A DNA stretch of 64,000 bases, from assembly GCF_000972845.2 (NCBI RefSeq), contig NC_040032.1, positions 1,631,073 to 1,695,072 on the forward strand. Reading direction: 5' to 3'. The stretch is from Larimichthys crocea (Eukaryota; Chordata; Actinopteri; Sciaenidae). The notes below the pieces were generated by a model, which was not told the origin of the DNA, made no database searches, and was given only the letters and a program-made list of their open reading frames with translations. Made by a program: the position numbers and the translations under genes. This document shows, one piece after another, positions 1 to 12,443 of this stretch. Numbering within the stretch: position 1 is the first letter of the stretch; the number at the start of each line of letters is the position of its first letter.

Positions 1-135
1 ACCACAATGTTCTGAAACTTAATGTTCATCATGGCGGCCACCGTCTCTTCCTGTGATCTCATCAGCGTGGGGCCGAAAATCATCCCCAGGTTGGACACAG
101 TCATCAGGTTCTGATCACTGTGAGAGGACACCCTA

Positions 136-183
<48 letters not shown>

Positions 184-1173
184 TGATGAGCACGTATCTT
201 TAATACTATAACATAAAAATCAGTGTCGCTCATTTCATTGTATGCTTTGATCTGTTCATGTTTTCAATTTTGACTTCCTTGCAGACAGATCGGCTGTCAG
301 ACGTCAGTAATGAAGCCAGTGTGTGTTTCATGTTGTGTGTGGTTGATTTTCTTGACAGAAAGTAGTAAACAGGAAGATCTCACTGTAAATGCCACATTGT
401 GTTTGCATACATGTAGAAAGAAACAGTTTCTAATAATAGTTTTTTTTTTTTTTAGGAAAATAAGATGCTCCTCAAGACACATTCTGAAGACTCTGAACAA
501 TAAAGGCACAGTGTGCTGTACATACTTGTGGAGGTGGTTGGTTAAGAGGTCCAGCATTGCTCTGTTTTTCTCTGGCAGTTTGTGTACGAGAGCATGAATT
601 GCTCTCACTCTATGCTTCTGGTCATCATACTCTGAGATGAAACAAGGGATGATTAGAACAGAGACATTATGTGGTTTTGGAAAAATGCTGAGACAACCAC
701 AGATTGTGTCAGATCACACACTCTGTGGATCTTACTTGCAGCCTTGATGAATTCTTTATGCAGTCTGTAGGTCAGTAGTGGTTCTGCCAGACACCTGCAT
801 GCACATTAGAAATCATGACTCCATAACTCATGAGACGTGTTGTTTATAAAGACTATTTTGAACTGCGCGTTACCTAAAATAGTTCTTCAGTCCGCTGGTG
901 ATGGTCTTGTTGTCCCAGGCGTCTGCGTCCAGCTGCATGTCAGCAGGAGCTGTGGTTGCTACAGGAAAGTAGATAATAAATGATTTAACTGCATCAAAGC
1001 ATTCTTAAATACAGCTGCTAATAATAAATCATAAAATAAATCTTTCCTGTGCAGAAAAAAATCATGTTGTGCTGAGGAGAACAGTGCGTTTCTTACCAAA
1101 CACGCTCGTCATCAGCCGCTGGACTTTGGAGTTGACTCCACCAGTCCTGTACAGTCCCAGGGTGGTTATGCCT

Positions 1174-1218
<45 letters not shown>

Positions 1219-3897
1219 TGTTAATGTACTTTATCAATGCATACAATAAGAACTAATTTTTCATATAAACACTTTAAGGAGAAATACCTCTTGTTTCAAC
1301 TAGCTCAATACACTTCTTAACAAAGTTGAGGCCCGCCTCGTTGAGAAACGCTGAAAAACAAACACTCACAGTTTTACTGACATTGCTGATACATTACAAG
1401 ACATATTAATACATCTTAATAAATAGAATCTTTTGAATGAAAGCTAATTAAGAACAGCATAAATTCGGGTACTTACTCTCCTCCTTTTTACTGAGCAAAG
1501 AAGGCAGAGTGTAAATCTGAACAAAGAAACACAACATGTTGCAGTACTTTGATACAACATATGATACATGTAATAATGTTTCATAGTCTTTCCTAATCTG
1601 GTTAATGCATATTTATATAAGAGCGTATATATTCATACAGGTTCTTTTCCATCCATTGCCTCCATCCACAGCCGCCTGTTGGCCTCAGAGAGTGCCTGCA
1701 GGGTGATGACGCCATGTCTGCAGAGAAAGAGAGTTCATTTTACCTGAGCACAATCCAACATAAGACATGTCTAAATGTCTTGTGTCACAGTCATCTTTCC
1801 CTCTCACCTCTCCACCACCTCGATGTCGAAGCAGAAGCGCTTGTCAATGGAATCCCTCTTCCTTCTGACACACGAGCGCAGCCTGAACATCTCAGTCGTG
1901 CCGTTCACCACACCGTTCTGTTAACAGACAGATGTGTTCGCAGCGCACACTCAAACGTGCTATAACAGCATTGATGTGGTTATTTATCTGTGCTTCCAGC
2001 TCACCTGTCTGCTGGCTGGTCTGGACTCTGTGCTGCTCATGGTGAACATCTTGGAGCTTTTTTGATAAGTACAGTAATATCTGGTCCACACACTGCCCAA
2101 TGGACCTGTAATACACGACACATGTTTTCATGCAGGTGCGCTTTCACAGCATTTGATTTTTTTTATTTTATTTTCACACCGTGCGAGTGAGAGACTCACG
2201 TTTCTCTTGTATATACAGATATCCCTCCATGGTAAAGCCACTGGGGGCTTTGAAGTCTTCCTCTGCAGAACGGATCCTCTTCATCAGCCTCTCAACCTCA
2301 GCACGCGTACTTTCGAAGTTATTGCGAGCCTTATCAAGAAACGTGCAAATAAGAAACTGTATCTGAAACTGTGTGTTGTGTACACATTTACTTCATTATA
2401 TCATTCAGGGAATGGTTACTTAGTCCAGCTAAGCAGTGAAATGTGAGTCTGTGCTCGGCCATAGTGCTGTTCAAAGTGATGCCGAAAGTAACTCACATTG
2501 TGTGTTTCAACATGCCAGGGGTATCAAGTGTGTGAGGTTTCTTTACACCTCAGGATAGTTACCACCACATACAACCAAAAATGACTTCCAAACACTTTCT
2601 CTTGACTGCTTATGACTCCGGTGTAGATGAAGACTGAAGTGGTATCAGGCAGTGTTGTAGTTGAGACCAACTAAACCGAGACTAAGGTATTGCAAGACCG
2701 AGTCAAGACTAAGACTAGACAGTATATAGCCTACTTAGGTAGCTGTGCTGTAGAGCAGGTCGTCCACTGGTTCGATCCCCATTCTGTATGTCAAAGTACT
2801 GGCAAAGCATGGCAAGATACTGAACCCCAAATTACTCTGGAAGACTGTGCCATCGTGAAGTGTAGTGTAAAAGCACCTTGAGTGATCGGAAGACTAGAAA
2901 GGCGATATATATATTTACCGTTTACCAAATTAATCGACAATATACACGCAATTAAGTGATATGCCACTAGTACTACAACACAGGTATCAGGTCTAGATTT
3001 GGTCCAGAGCTTCACAGTAAATGTACACACTTACATTCTGCAGGTTGAACTGAAGCTGCTGCTTGTAGGGTTCAAACTCACTGGCCAGCTCGTAGCCCTC
3101 ATGGTAGAAGGTAAACAAACCCTGCAGGAAGGCTAGTAACTGAAAAGCAGAGGGATAAATCCACAGATGAACGCTGGCCGTGGACTGAGAAGATTACAGA
3201 AGAACCGATCGTAAATCACCTCAATCAATCAGAATAGCGTCTATAGGAGAAAAATCCCCAAAATCTGCCTGTTGTTTGGTTTGCTGCCCTTGTTTAGTTT
3301 ACAACAAAGAGTTTCCCTTTCTGTCAGGCAGAAGAGATTTCCAGCCAGGAAGTGCCACTACAGTAACAGGAAGTGGGTTTTACTGATATCTATCATTAAA
3401 CATCGTTATCACAAGAAAAACAGTGTGTGCGTTTTTTTTTAACCTGGTTTAGCTGTCCCTTCATGATCATGGCTACATTCCCACACATTACTGGCTTGGT
3501 TGCAATAATGACTTTATGTTTGCATCATTGTTTACAAAGCAGACTGGTCCGTCAAATTCCTGTGATGAAACATTGTGTATTGGTGGATGGGCTTTCCCTT
3601 CCACTGCTCAGACTTGACACAGGACGCAACTAACAACAACAACAAAAAAAACAAAACAAAAAAAAAACTTTAAAGGATATATTTATCCCAGCATTAAAAC
3701 ACACAGTTGAATTGTGCTAAAGTTGCATATGAACATGATGTTAATGTTTGTATGTGAACTCACCGGCTCCACAAATTCAAACTTCTTTCTCTCCTGCACC
3801 TCTTGGATCTTGAAGACATACTGCAGCGATGCATCATAAAATATCTGCCTATCCTTACTCATCTGTGAATCGGCCTGCATCGAAAGCAGCGACACCA

Positions 3898-3970
<73 letters not shown>

Positions 3971-6900
3971 CTTTGTGTTATCTAACATATGTGCGAGGAA
4001 CTTGGTGTGTATTTTTAGGAATTGGGCAGTTTACCTCGTGCAGATGCGTTTCCTTCTTTTTGGAGGACAGACTGAGGTGTTTTTCCAGAACAGAGTAGTA
4101 CCTCTCTGTCTCCTTGTCAAACTGCTTCTTTCCCTCCTGATGACGACAGGGATGTGGAAAGGACATGAGCGATAAATAAAACTTTACATCTGTAAATAAA
4201 AGTCTTTAAATTCACTGTTTTCTATAATATGCATCAATCCCAAATTAGTTTTAACTACCACAATTCATGGAGTACTCATAAAGTATAGATGAGGCTACAC
4301 CACGGTCTTCTAGTACATCTGAGGCTGATGTAGTTTTGCAGGTATTTGTTCATAAACTAAAGTATTGAAACCTCAAATAACTGGAGCAAATCACAAATGT
4401 CAAACATGGCATGATGGAGCTCGAGGAAAAGTTATGGCATCCTGTGGGGACCATGAATGTCTGTAGAAAATTTCTAAGTCTATCCAATAATTAAGATATT
4501 TAAACCAAGATATTTCAGTCTGAACCAAACTGCTCCGTTAGACCGACATCGCCCTCCATAGCAGACCTCCCTGCTGCTAGTGCTGCTAAAAATACCAAAC
4601 TGCCACAAATTCCTGTAAGTACAGCATCTCTGCATCTGATCTTTCACAAGTGACAAAAGTTCAGATGTTTTTTTTTCGGGATGAGCTAACCAGCCTTGAT
4701 GGACCAAAAAGCTGTGAGGAAGTTCAGTAGAACCATTAATAATCCAAGTGAAGATACACTGCCAAAATATTTAGGACAACAGCTATTTTCCAGAACAGCT
4801 GCAACTCCAGACTCCTCATGTCCAACCACCACTTTCTTTCTTGCTCAACAACATCAGTGTGAGGATGTGCCACTCACACACTCCTGCCACATTCTACAGG
4901 CTGATGAGTCGTTTTCGTCCCACACAGAAGTAAGGTGTGATTTCACTTTCAGGGTTAGTCACAGCTGGAAACAGATCTGTTTACAGTATTAAAGTGAGCC
5001 TGAGAGATGGCGAACAGAAAACAGAGATAAACTGAATTATAAGACTTGAGATAGATTCTGAAACCAGACACCAGACTCACTTTGTGTTTATACTGACTCA
5101 CTGCGTCTCTGTCTATGACGCGCTCACTGTCTTCTCCCTCAGCGTCCGTTCCCATGACCTTATTGCTGACACTGGACTGCGAGTGAGACCAGAGCAGAGC
5201 AGAGCGGACGATCTGTCGACCACCACTCACGGTGTTAGATAACTAATGAACGTGACGTGCTAAATGAATCGAACTTGTTGGGTGATCTGTTGCATCACCT
5301 GTGGCGTCTTCTATGTTAAAAAGTTAAAGTTAGCTAGTTCCATTACTGTTTGTTAATAATCTTCTCAGTTAAAAATATACCTTAACAGCTCCAATCTGCT
5401 CCTTACGAAATCTCTCAAGCGGTGATATCAACACGTCATCGGCATTCTGGATCTGAGAGAGGAAACATAGCAGTTAGCTCAACACAATACTACACAATAC
5501 TAGCAGCGACAACAAGACAACAACAGTTCATTCACTGTTCCATGAGGGCTGCTGCGATATGATTGATCAGCAGATGCTTGCCTTGACATTTCTGCCTGAT
5601 TTGAGAGTCCATGTTGACATTAAACACTGACGAAAAGGTCAGTGTCAGTGTCAGATCCTTAAACTAGAATCTGCTTCACAGCTTCACAAATATGTTGCAT
5701 CAGAGCAAATCTAAGGCTGAGATTTACTTCATCGATTTGACTTGGATCTCATCGACTATTTTGTTTGTGCGACGGAACGCGGCTCAGACTAAAGCAGCTG
5801 CACTGAGGAGTTTCACATCTCTCACCTGTGGTTTATTTACATCTCGTCCACATACCAAAAAAGCTCCAGCTTGAACGCTGTCATAGTAACGCCCAGCACA
5901 AACTGAGTTACAGTCAGCTCAGGAATTTATAAATATATCCATACAATAATATTATGAAAATTATGTTCATTGACCTCATGTTGTTATCCAAATTCCATGC
6001 AGAAACTGCTTTGAACTCAACGCTTAACATGCTCTCTGACTATATAACGTACTGATGTTTAAGGTCCATTTTGAAGGATTTATTGGCAGAATGTGTGAAC
6101 AACTGAATATAATATTCATAACTATTTTTCATTTGTGTATAATCCCCTAAAAATGAATGCTTTTTTCGTTTCTTTAAAATGAACCCTTTATATCCACAGA
6201 GGGAGCCGATCCTCTTACTTACGGCCACCATAGTTTCTCATTAACATTTGGGATGCGAGTGGTATTCAGTGCTAGATACACTAGACCTATATAAGTTTAT
6301 AATGTTTACCATGTTCCCCATCTGATTTTAGCTTACGTTAGCATGCTAACATTTGCTAATAACACAAAGTGCAGCTGAGGCTGATGGGAATCAAGGTATT
6401 GGACAAATTCAAATGTTGATCTGAAGATGGTTATAGATGAGAAGTCGGGAGATCACCAAAGCTCATCTTAAGGATGACGTGGATGTGTGAATCAAGTTTC
6501 ACGACGACCCATTCAATGGTTGTTGAATTACTTGAATGAAAAAAAACACAGATGTGAACCTCATGGTGGTGCCAGAGGAACGGTCAGCGGATCTCCGAAA
6601 CCATTACATCATCTTGACACCATGAAGGTCTGCCAAGCCATCCGATAGTTGTTGAGATCCCTCTGGACCAAAGTGGTGAACCAAAAGACCGCCCACGGAC
6701 TGACAGACCTACACTGTCATCCCTAAAGCCCAGCAACGTTCTAGTTAGATACTAAAATAATACAAAAGATGCTCAAGAATACATGAAAACATAAAGCAAC
6801 AGTGTAAAAGCAACAACGCAGATTTGGTAGACCAAACTTGAAGCATTTAACTATCAATATGATATTGGGCTCCACAGCTTTAAATAAATAGGGTACAGTT

Positions 6901-8846
6901 GTGGTAGTGTTCTCATGGCCTCTTTGGTCATGAGTCTTTGTATCGCATGTCTCAGTCACGTCTTGGTTTGTTCTGTCCGGTTAAGCATTAGACACTGCAA
7001 AGCTTCCTGGCTCTGCATCATGAATTTACTTTCACTTCACGTCAGCTGAGTAACACACCAACTCCCAAAGAAAGGTCACGTTTCTTTGTTTGCCTTTTAA
7101 ACCATATGCAGGATGAAACTCAACACTAAGAGACTGAAGGGCACCGGCAAATCACAATAGGCCTTTCAGGTTGAACAGGTAGGTGTTTCCCATTTGCTGG
7201 AATTGCCCTTTAGCTTAATAATGATGGTATTATTAGAGGTTTGGAGCTATGAGCAGTGCTGTAGTGGAAAAGAATACAATTAAAACACACACACACACAC
7301 ACACAGAAAGAACGAGGGAGAATGCAGACAAACACACACACACGCATAGGACCCTTTTATGGACTTTCCCAGGCAGTCAGGGCTCTGCTCACAGTCTCAC
7401 AGGGGAATTGGCAGAATAGGTTCCACATGGTTCCTCTGTAACCAGACCATGCACACAGCCACAAAGACACACACACACACAGGGCTATGCATAAAGTAGC
7501 ATACTATGCACATACATTGCACATGCGCAGAGTTTTAGGCGCTCAGATTGTGCCAGACTCCAGTCACTCCCACACAAAGGCCTCTGGTTGATTAAGGGTC
7601 CCAGAGTCAAAGACTTTTTTTTCCGAGTAGCCCCAGAGCTCTGGCTGCTGCTGGCACAATGTTTTCACATCAAATGTGAATCAGACTTGCGGTAAAAGCA
7701 GATTAGGAAAGAGCTAGGGGAAGTGAAAGCAGTGCATTTAAGAGAAGGTGCCTAACAAAGACTTGAACTTTCAAACTGTAATCCTGGTGACATTGGCAAA
7801 GCTGTGCCTGTACATGATGCACTTGTGAAATGAAGCAGAAATAGAGTGTAACACAACTAGCGGGCAGCAGGGAGTTTTTCTGAGGACAAAGGAAACTGTT
7901 TAGACTTTGGTTTTTAAAGGAGCTCTTGGTTTAACGGTTTATTCAGATCAGGACTTAGTCATTCAGAGCAAGATCCTGTGAACAACAAGAATTCTTTCTG
8001 TATAATTTGATTCTAAAGTTTGTGTTTTTTTCCTGGTAGGAAGGTGTACGGAGACGGATAACCAAGTTGCCGACACTCCTAAATCAAATGAGTTAACAAA
8101 AACAAAGCTTTAATGCACCGTTAAAGCTTTGTTTTTGTTAATTCATGTAGTGAAGTGTGTAGGATTTAGTGGCATCTAGTGGTTGCAGATCTGAACCAAC
8201 TGAATACCGCTCGCCTCACCCTCCCATTCCAAGCACTAAGGATAAACTACAGTGGCAAATGAGACAATGTTTGGTTTTGTTTTGTTTTTTTCTAAAATTA
8301 TTTAGTAACTGTTTACACAATGATAACATAAATATTATTATATTATAATATTTGTGTAGTTTGGTAATGAAAGTTAGCTGTGGCTAGCTGGAAGGACAGT
8401 GCTCTGCGTATTAAGCTATTAGAGTGTATACACTAATATATACCAACTGACTACAGATTTATTAGTAATAAATATTTTTGAGTTTTTCTTTCATTTGTTG
8501 TACAGCACAAATAAGTATAATAATAATACAGGACTATAACATAACGGCATGGAGCTCATCGCCAATGTTTGGTTTGTCTGCTCTGGGTTAGTAGAAACAT
8601 GGCAGACTCTGCAGAAGATGACCTGCTTCCTCTGTAGATTTAAAAGGCTCATTCTAAGGTACCAGAAACATAATGATTCTTACTAACATAGTCATGCTTA
8701 TTATATTCAATTTCTGCCTATACATCTCTTTAAATGTTACACAATGGACCTTTAAAGAGTTATAAAAAATGCAACTCTAAATATGTATTGTTGGTATAGC
8801 ACTAGTCTTTAATCTTAACTTCATTTAAGATGGCCTCTTTTCAAGG

Positions 8847-8895
<49 letters not shown>

Positions 8896-10252
8896 GGTTT
8901 TCTTACCAGTCGTTTCCTCTCCTCCTCCATGGTGCTCAGCAGCTGAGAGAACTCCTTTAAGGACTGAGCTGTAAAAGAAAAGTGACGTTCACCTCAAATG
9001 TGGAAACATCATAATATTTGTAGTCACTGTGCAGTCTCTTAGTTTTCTAGATCGCCAGTGACATTTTCATCTCACCGATATTGATCTCATCGTCAGTCTC
9101 AGCATCTCCAATACACTCAAACTGGAACTCCTGTAGAGACTGAGAGAAGCGCTGAACGGCAAGAGAAAGACCTGAGAGAAACACAGAGAAGTTTGTTTAA
9201 AGCGAGTATGGCAGCAGAACTATTGCCATCATATTTATAACTAATATGATCTCACTATTTCCACATCAGGCATGAGGGTGCTTCGCCCATGTTTGCATAG
9301 TGCCATTATTGGGCTAACATGGTGTAATGCTGCTTTTCCCCTACACTGGACGAGCAGCATCACTTCTTCCCTCCTGTAATAAACCGGTAACGTATTTTCC
9401 TCAGACTCATATCATCCACTGCCAAGACATGAGGTGACAAAGTCTGATGTAAACAAACTGCCCCGCCCTGCAATAAACTCCACTTTACAGCCTTATTTTC
9501 AGGCAACTGTGTTAACGTGTTCAAACAGCGCTTCGCGACACAAGTCTGCGTGCCAGCCGTTGCATTATACAAGGACAGTAAAACCATTCAAACGTCCTTT
9601 AATAGCACTTTTATCAGCAAATTACTGCATTAGCAGATTACTGCATGGAGATCAGCAAAAAGAACTGCCAGGTAGGTTCAGTGCAGAAAAAAAAACAGCA
9701 GCTGGGTAAATTAGGCTGTATCCATTTAAAAGCACAGGATGTGGACTGAACTGATACTGACAAGACTTTAATACAAGTAATACTGTTACACAATTAGTGC
9801 TTAATGCTGAGCTGGCAGGCTCCTCTCGTCTAACACATTTCATTGTATTGTTGACTCAGTGTTAACTTGTACGTGACAAATAAAGCTGAAACTTGAAACT
9901 GAATCAATATCACTGATGATTTCCGATGCTGTGAAAAGTTATGTTCACATCAAACACATTCAGATCAAATAATAACAATTGTTTTAGATATAATGAATTG
10001 AACTGTGTCTACATACAGCAGTCTGTATGTTTCTGTATGAACAAAAACATAACTCAAACAAAACTCTATATGTTTATGTGGTCAGTGATGTCTAATTGAA
10101 ATTGCTGGTCACTGACACTGATGTGAGGTGAGGTGACAGTTTTTGAAGATGTTTTTTCATTGGGAAGAGAAAAAAAAAAGGTAAAACATTGTAACATATC
10201 ACGTGTTCTGCACACAGTTGGACCTGTTCAACATGAAGCGAACACACTGCAT

Positions 10253-10293
<41 letters not shown>

Positions 10294-11247
10294 ACAGCTG
10301 ACAGCAGCAGGTGAGCTCAAATGAGCCATGAGGTAAACACACAACTATCAGACACCAGATGTTTGTTTGCGGTGTGATTGTTTCTATTCTGTCATAGGAC
10401 AAGTGTTAAACAAACTTCACATTCAGGATCAGTTATTACATAACATAATCATTAAACATTGGAGAGGGACTGTAAATCAGAACAATACACGCTCGTTACA
10501 ATGCTGTACGCCTTACTGCATGTTAGTGGACCCGATCTTTGTCACTCTGTGTCATGGTTGTATTAACCTGCCACAACACAGCTCACAAAGTACACTTTGA
10601 CACAGATCATCGTCTGTTTTAATGATCGAGTTAATGAAGGGCTAATAAAGGAGAAATCCTCAGCATTGGATTCATGGTTGTTATCTATATTTTGTACTAT
10701 CAGTCAAACAAAACATCAATCTGAAGACGTCACCTCGGCCTTGGAGGAATCTTCTTAGACTAAATGATGTCACACAAACAGTGTGGAGGTTCTTTCATTG
10801 GTGATTGATTATTGGTTTATGTTTGTGGAAACTTTGCTTTAGTCTATTTTCAATGAACTGGCACAGACCAGTCGACACAGCCTGCAGCTGTCTGAGTCCA
10901 AACAAACACAAACAGACATCCACAGCACTATAACACTGTAACTACCTACCTGACCTCATGCCATTACTATTAACTAATGCGCTCTGTTTGAAGTGATGGC
11001 CCTTTGCCCTGTTAAAGCAGGCAGCAGACTGTTAAACTGGTTGAGTTACTTACTCTTACTCCTTTTACACGTTATTAATCATCTCGTACTTACTTCTGAG
11101 CGCCGACACGAGCATGTTCCCATCTTTGATGAGGTCTTTTATAAACCTGTTGGTGCGCTCCAGCTCTATCTCATGGCACTGCAGCCTCTCTCTGAACTCC
11201 GGACTGTCCAGGAAAGAGTCACTGAACTCCAGCGTCGGCAGACCCAT
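1..11247 (-). CDS. arhgap42: Rho GTPase-activating protein 42 (5' part, cut by window edge)
   Basis: This gene encodes a cytoplasmic Rho GTPase-activating protein of the GRAF family (BAR, PH, RhoGAP, SH3). Mammalian ARHGAP42 restrains RhoA in vascular smooth muscle. Exons in transcript order: 11247-11094, 9171-9076, 8968-8907, 5452-5381, 4136-4035, 3874-3764, 3139-3035, 2329-2200, 2105-2005, 1917-1808, 1717-1639, 1516-1477, 1350-1288, 1171-1097, 958-874, 794-736, 631-526, 132-1. All have AG/GT borders and consistent phase, giving 560 codons. The start [10 protein letters not shown] is typical of the family. The BAR region contains [11 protein letters not shown] and FEFVEP; the PH region starts near [12 protein letters not shown]; RhoGAP carries [10 protein letters not shown] with the arginine finger, then [11 protein letters not shown] and [16 protein letters not shown]. 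Recalled wording ([34 protein letters not shown]) fits ARHGAP42 better than ARHGAP26 or ARHGAP10. The rest of RhoGAP, the linker and SH3 lie beyond position 1. Confidence 0.93.
136..177. repeat. (CA)n microsatellite abutting an arhgap42 acceptor
   Basis: About 20 CA units end four bases before the AG of the exon at 132-1, so on the transcribed strand a TG run takes the place of the polypyrimidine tract. Confidence 0.95.
1176..1212. repeat. (CA)n microsatellite abutting an arhgap42 acceptor
   Basis: About 18 CA units lie immediately upstream, in transcript sense, of the acceptor of the RhoGAP arginine-finger exon at 1171-1097. Confidence 0.95.
2738..2926 (+). repeat. Degenerate tRNA-derived SINE
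   Basis: A head GGTAGCTGTGCTGTAGAGC resembles a tRNA A-box and is followed by CTGGTTCGATCCCC, a B-box. The body carries AAGATACTGAACCCCAAATT and the tail AGTGATCGGAAGACTAGAAA, shared with the better copy at 32728-33040. It sits in an arhgap42 intron. Upstream (2650-2725) is part of another dispersed repeat, also seen inverted at about 18815-19115. Confidence 0.75.
3899..3967. repeat. (CA)n microsatellite near arhgap42 BAR-domain exon
   Basis: A pure CA run of roughly 34 units begins about 24 nt from the acceptor of the exon at 3874-3764. Confidence 0.95.
4340..4545. repeat. Second copy of the 'GAGGCTGATG' dispersed repeat
   Basis: It shares CTGAGGCTGATGTAGTTTTG, TTTGCAGGTATTTG and ACCATGAATGTCTGTAGAAA with the family seen at 6325-6725. 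It is degenerate and lies in an arhgap42 intron. Confidence 0.5.
5081..5176 (-). other. arhgap42: Candidate in-frame cassette exon of arhgap42
   Basis: This 96-nt stretch lies in the intron between the exons at 5452-5381 and 4136-4035. Its upstream edge is a pyrimidine-rich tract ending CTCACTCGCAG, and its downstream edge is AAA followed by a consensus GTGAGT donor. Both neighbouring exons meet at phase 0, and the 96 nt read as 32 stop-free codons in that phase. The peptide begins [20 protein letters not shown] and ends VSQYKHK, an acidic then basic insert in the BAR domain just after EQIGAVK. I do not recall this segment in mammalian ARHGAP42, so its use in mRNA is an inference. Confidence 0.45.
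6325..6725. repeat. Dispersed teleost repeat in arhgap42 intron
   Basis: The segment carries TTAGCATGCTAACATTTGC, AGCTGAGGCTGATGGGAATC, GAACCTCATGGTGGTGCCAG and TTGTTGAGATCCCTCTGGAC. The same phrases recur in degenerate form at about 4340-4545 and 59510-59690. The family is a common non-coding teleost interspersed repeat, but I cannot assign its class from sequence alone. Confidence 0.55.
8093..8141. repeat. Perfect 21-bp inverted repeat with 7-nt loop
   Basis: Arms at 8093-8113 and 8121-8141 are perfect reverse complements around the spacer TGCACCG. Each arm carries AAAGCTTT-like sequence and ends in TTAAC/GTTAA. It sits in an arhgap42 intron directly before a MITE copy that starts at about 8148. 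It could fold as a hairpin in RNA or be a transposon footprint. Confidence 0.85.
8148..8756. repeat. MITE copy, 'GTGTAGGATTTAGTGGCATC' family
   Basis: This copy begins with AAGTGTGTAGGATTTAGTGG and ends with TTACACAATGGACCTTTAA. The termini are inverted versions of each other (CCAGTGTGTA / TACACACTGG type). Related copies are at 12154-12443, 35057-35595 and a fragment at 41965-42070. It lies within an arhgap42 intron and has no coding capacity. Confidence 0.6.
8850..8890. repeat. (CA)n microsatellite near an arhgap42 donor
   Basis: About 19 CA units start some 16 nt after the GTAAGA donor of the exon at 8968-8907, in transcript sense. Confidence 0.95.
10255..10292. repeat. (TG)n microsatellite, arhgap42 intron 1
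   Basis: This is a pure TG run of about 18 units. The surrounding intron (9172-11093) holds no other feature I can support. Confidence 0.95.
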
Positions 11248-12153
11248 CGATAAATGAAGGCGCGCAGCTAGATATAAAGGTAACTAAAGCGGGACTCTTT
11301 GTCTGTCCAGCTCTCGGTGTGGTCTACGGGAGAAAACGGCGTTTCAAAGTGTCGGGGGAAACTTGGTCAGAAGTCCCTTCCAGCTCATGCCTTTCTCTCT
11401 TTTTTCCCTCACAACTTCCGGACAGCGGAGTCTCCCTGACAGAGTTGAGCTAGGCTACACGACGAGCTGCTCACACCTTTAAAGCGATAAATTCAAACAC
11501 ACCGTCCACTTGACGTCTTACTGGCTCGTCTGTTGATACAGAAAAGAAACCCGTCTGTAAGGAGATAACTCAGAATGGGCTCAATAAAGTGCGTAAGAAA
11601 CGCTGTCGGCGAAGACTGTGCTGTTAACTTTGTCTATATACGGCTCTGAATGAAGCCTTGTTACTATGGGAACGAGAGACTCCTGCTGGCGTGTGCTGAA
11701 ATCAGTACAAAGTCTGCCAAGACCGAGTCTGGAGGGTTTGGAAATGTTTTCTTGAAATATTCTTGGAAGTTTGGAAATGTTATTTTTTTTGAGGGTTTTG
11801 AAATATTTTTGGATGGCAATAACAGTCGAAGCTGAAGATTGTAATGTGAATTGTATGCGTTAGACCTTAAAAATGAGACAACTGACCAACGAACAGATTC
11901 ATTTCAATGAGAAAAAAAAGTTATTATAAGTTGGAGCATGTCCCAAGAAAAAGTTCCAGGAGAAGAATAATGAGATTTTACAAATATAATACAAGATCAA
12001 TGGTCTGCTTCATTGGAGATACAAGTATGCAATTTCATATACTGTAACAAACAAACTAACTAACTAACCAACTAACATAAAAGCATCCAGCTTTCAAAAT
12101 GTCAACTTTAGGTTTGGTTTGGATACTGAAATCCTGAATAGGTTTGTTCCTAT

Positions 12154-12443
12154 TTTAAAGGTGCAGTATGTAGGATTAAGTGGCATCTAATTGTGATTTT
12201 GCAGACTTAAACCAACTGAATACTGCTCGCCTCACCATAAACTACCGTGGCCCTTTAGAGCCAATGTTTGGTTTGTCTGTTCTGGGTTTGTGGAAACATA
12301 GATATGAAAGTGTGATTCTAAGGTAATAAAATCATAATGATTCTTATTTTCAGGTTAATATACACACATGAAAACATATTTATGCTTATTATATTCCATT
12401 TCTGCCTATACATTTCCTTAAATGTTACACACTGGACCTTTAA
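12154..12443. repeat. MITE copy, same family, between arhgap42 and the small unnamed gene
   Basis: It begins TTTAAAGGTGCAGTATGTAGG and ends TTACACACTGGACCTTTAA. The ends form an imperfect terminal inverted repeat of about 18 bp. The interior shares phrases with the copy at 8148 (CCAACTGAATACTGCTCGCC, TTTGGTTTGTCTGTTCTGGG). The rest of the 11248-13519 interval holds the arhgap42 promoter side and no other supported gene. Confidence 0.65.

Noticed and set aside
2791..3030. Plus and minus ORFs over 2690-3030
   Set aside because: They overlap a degenerate tRNA-derived SINE and are not coding.
3683..3988. Long ORFs made of repeated CV or TH residues
   Set aside because: They are translations of (CA)n microsatellites, as also at 22845-23339, 10092-10402 and 32402-32871.
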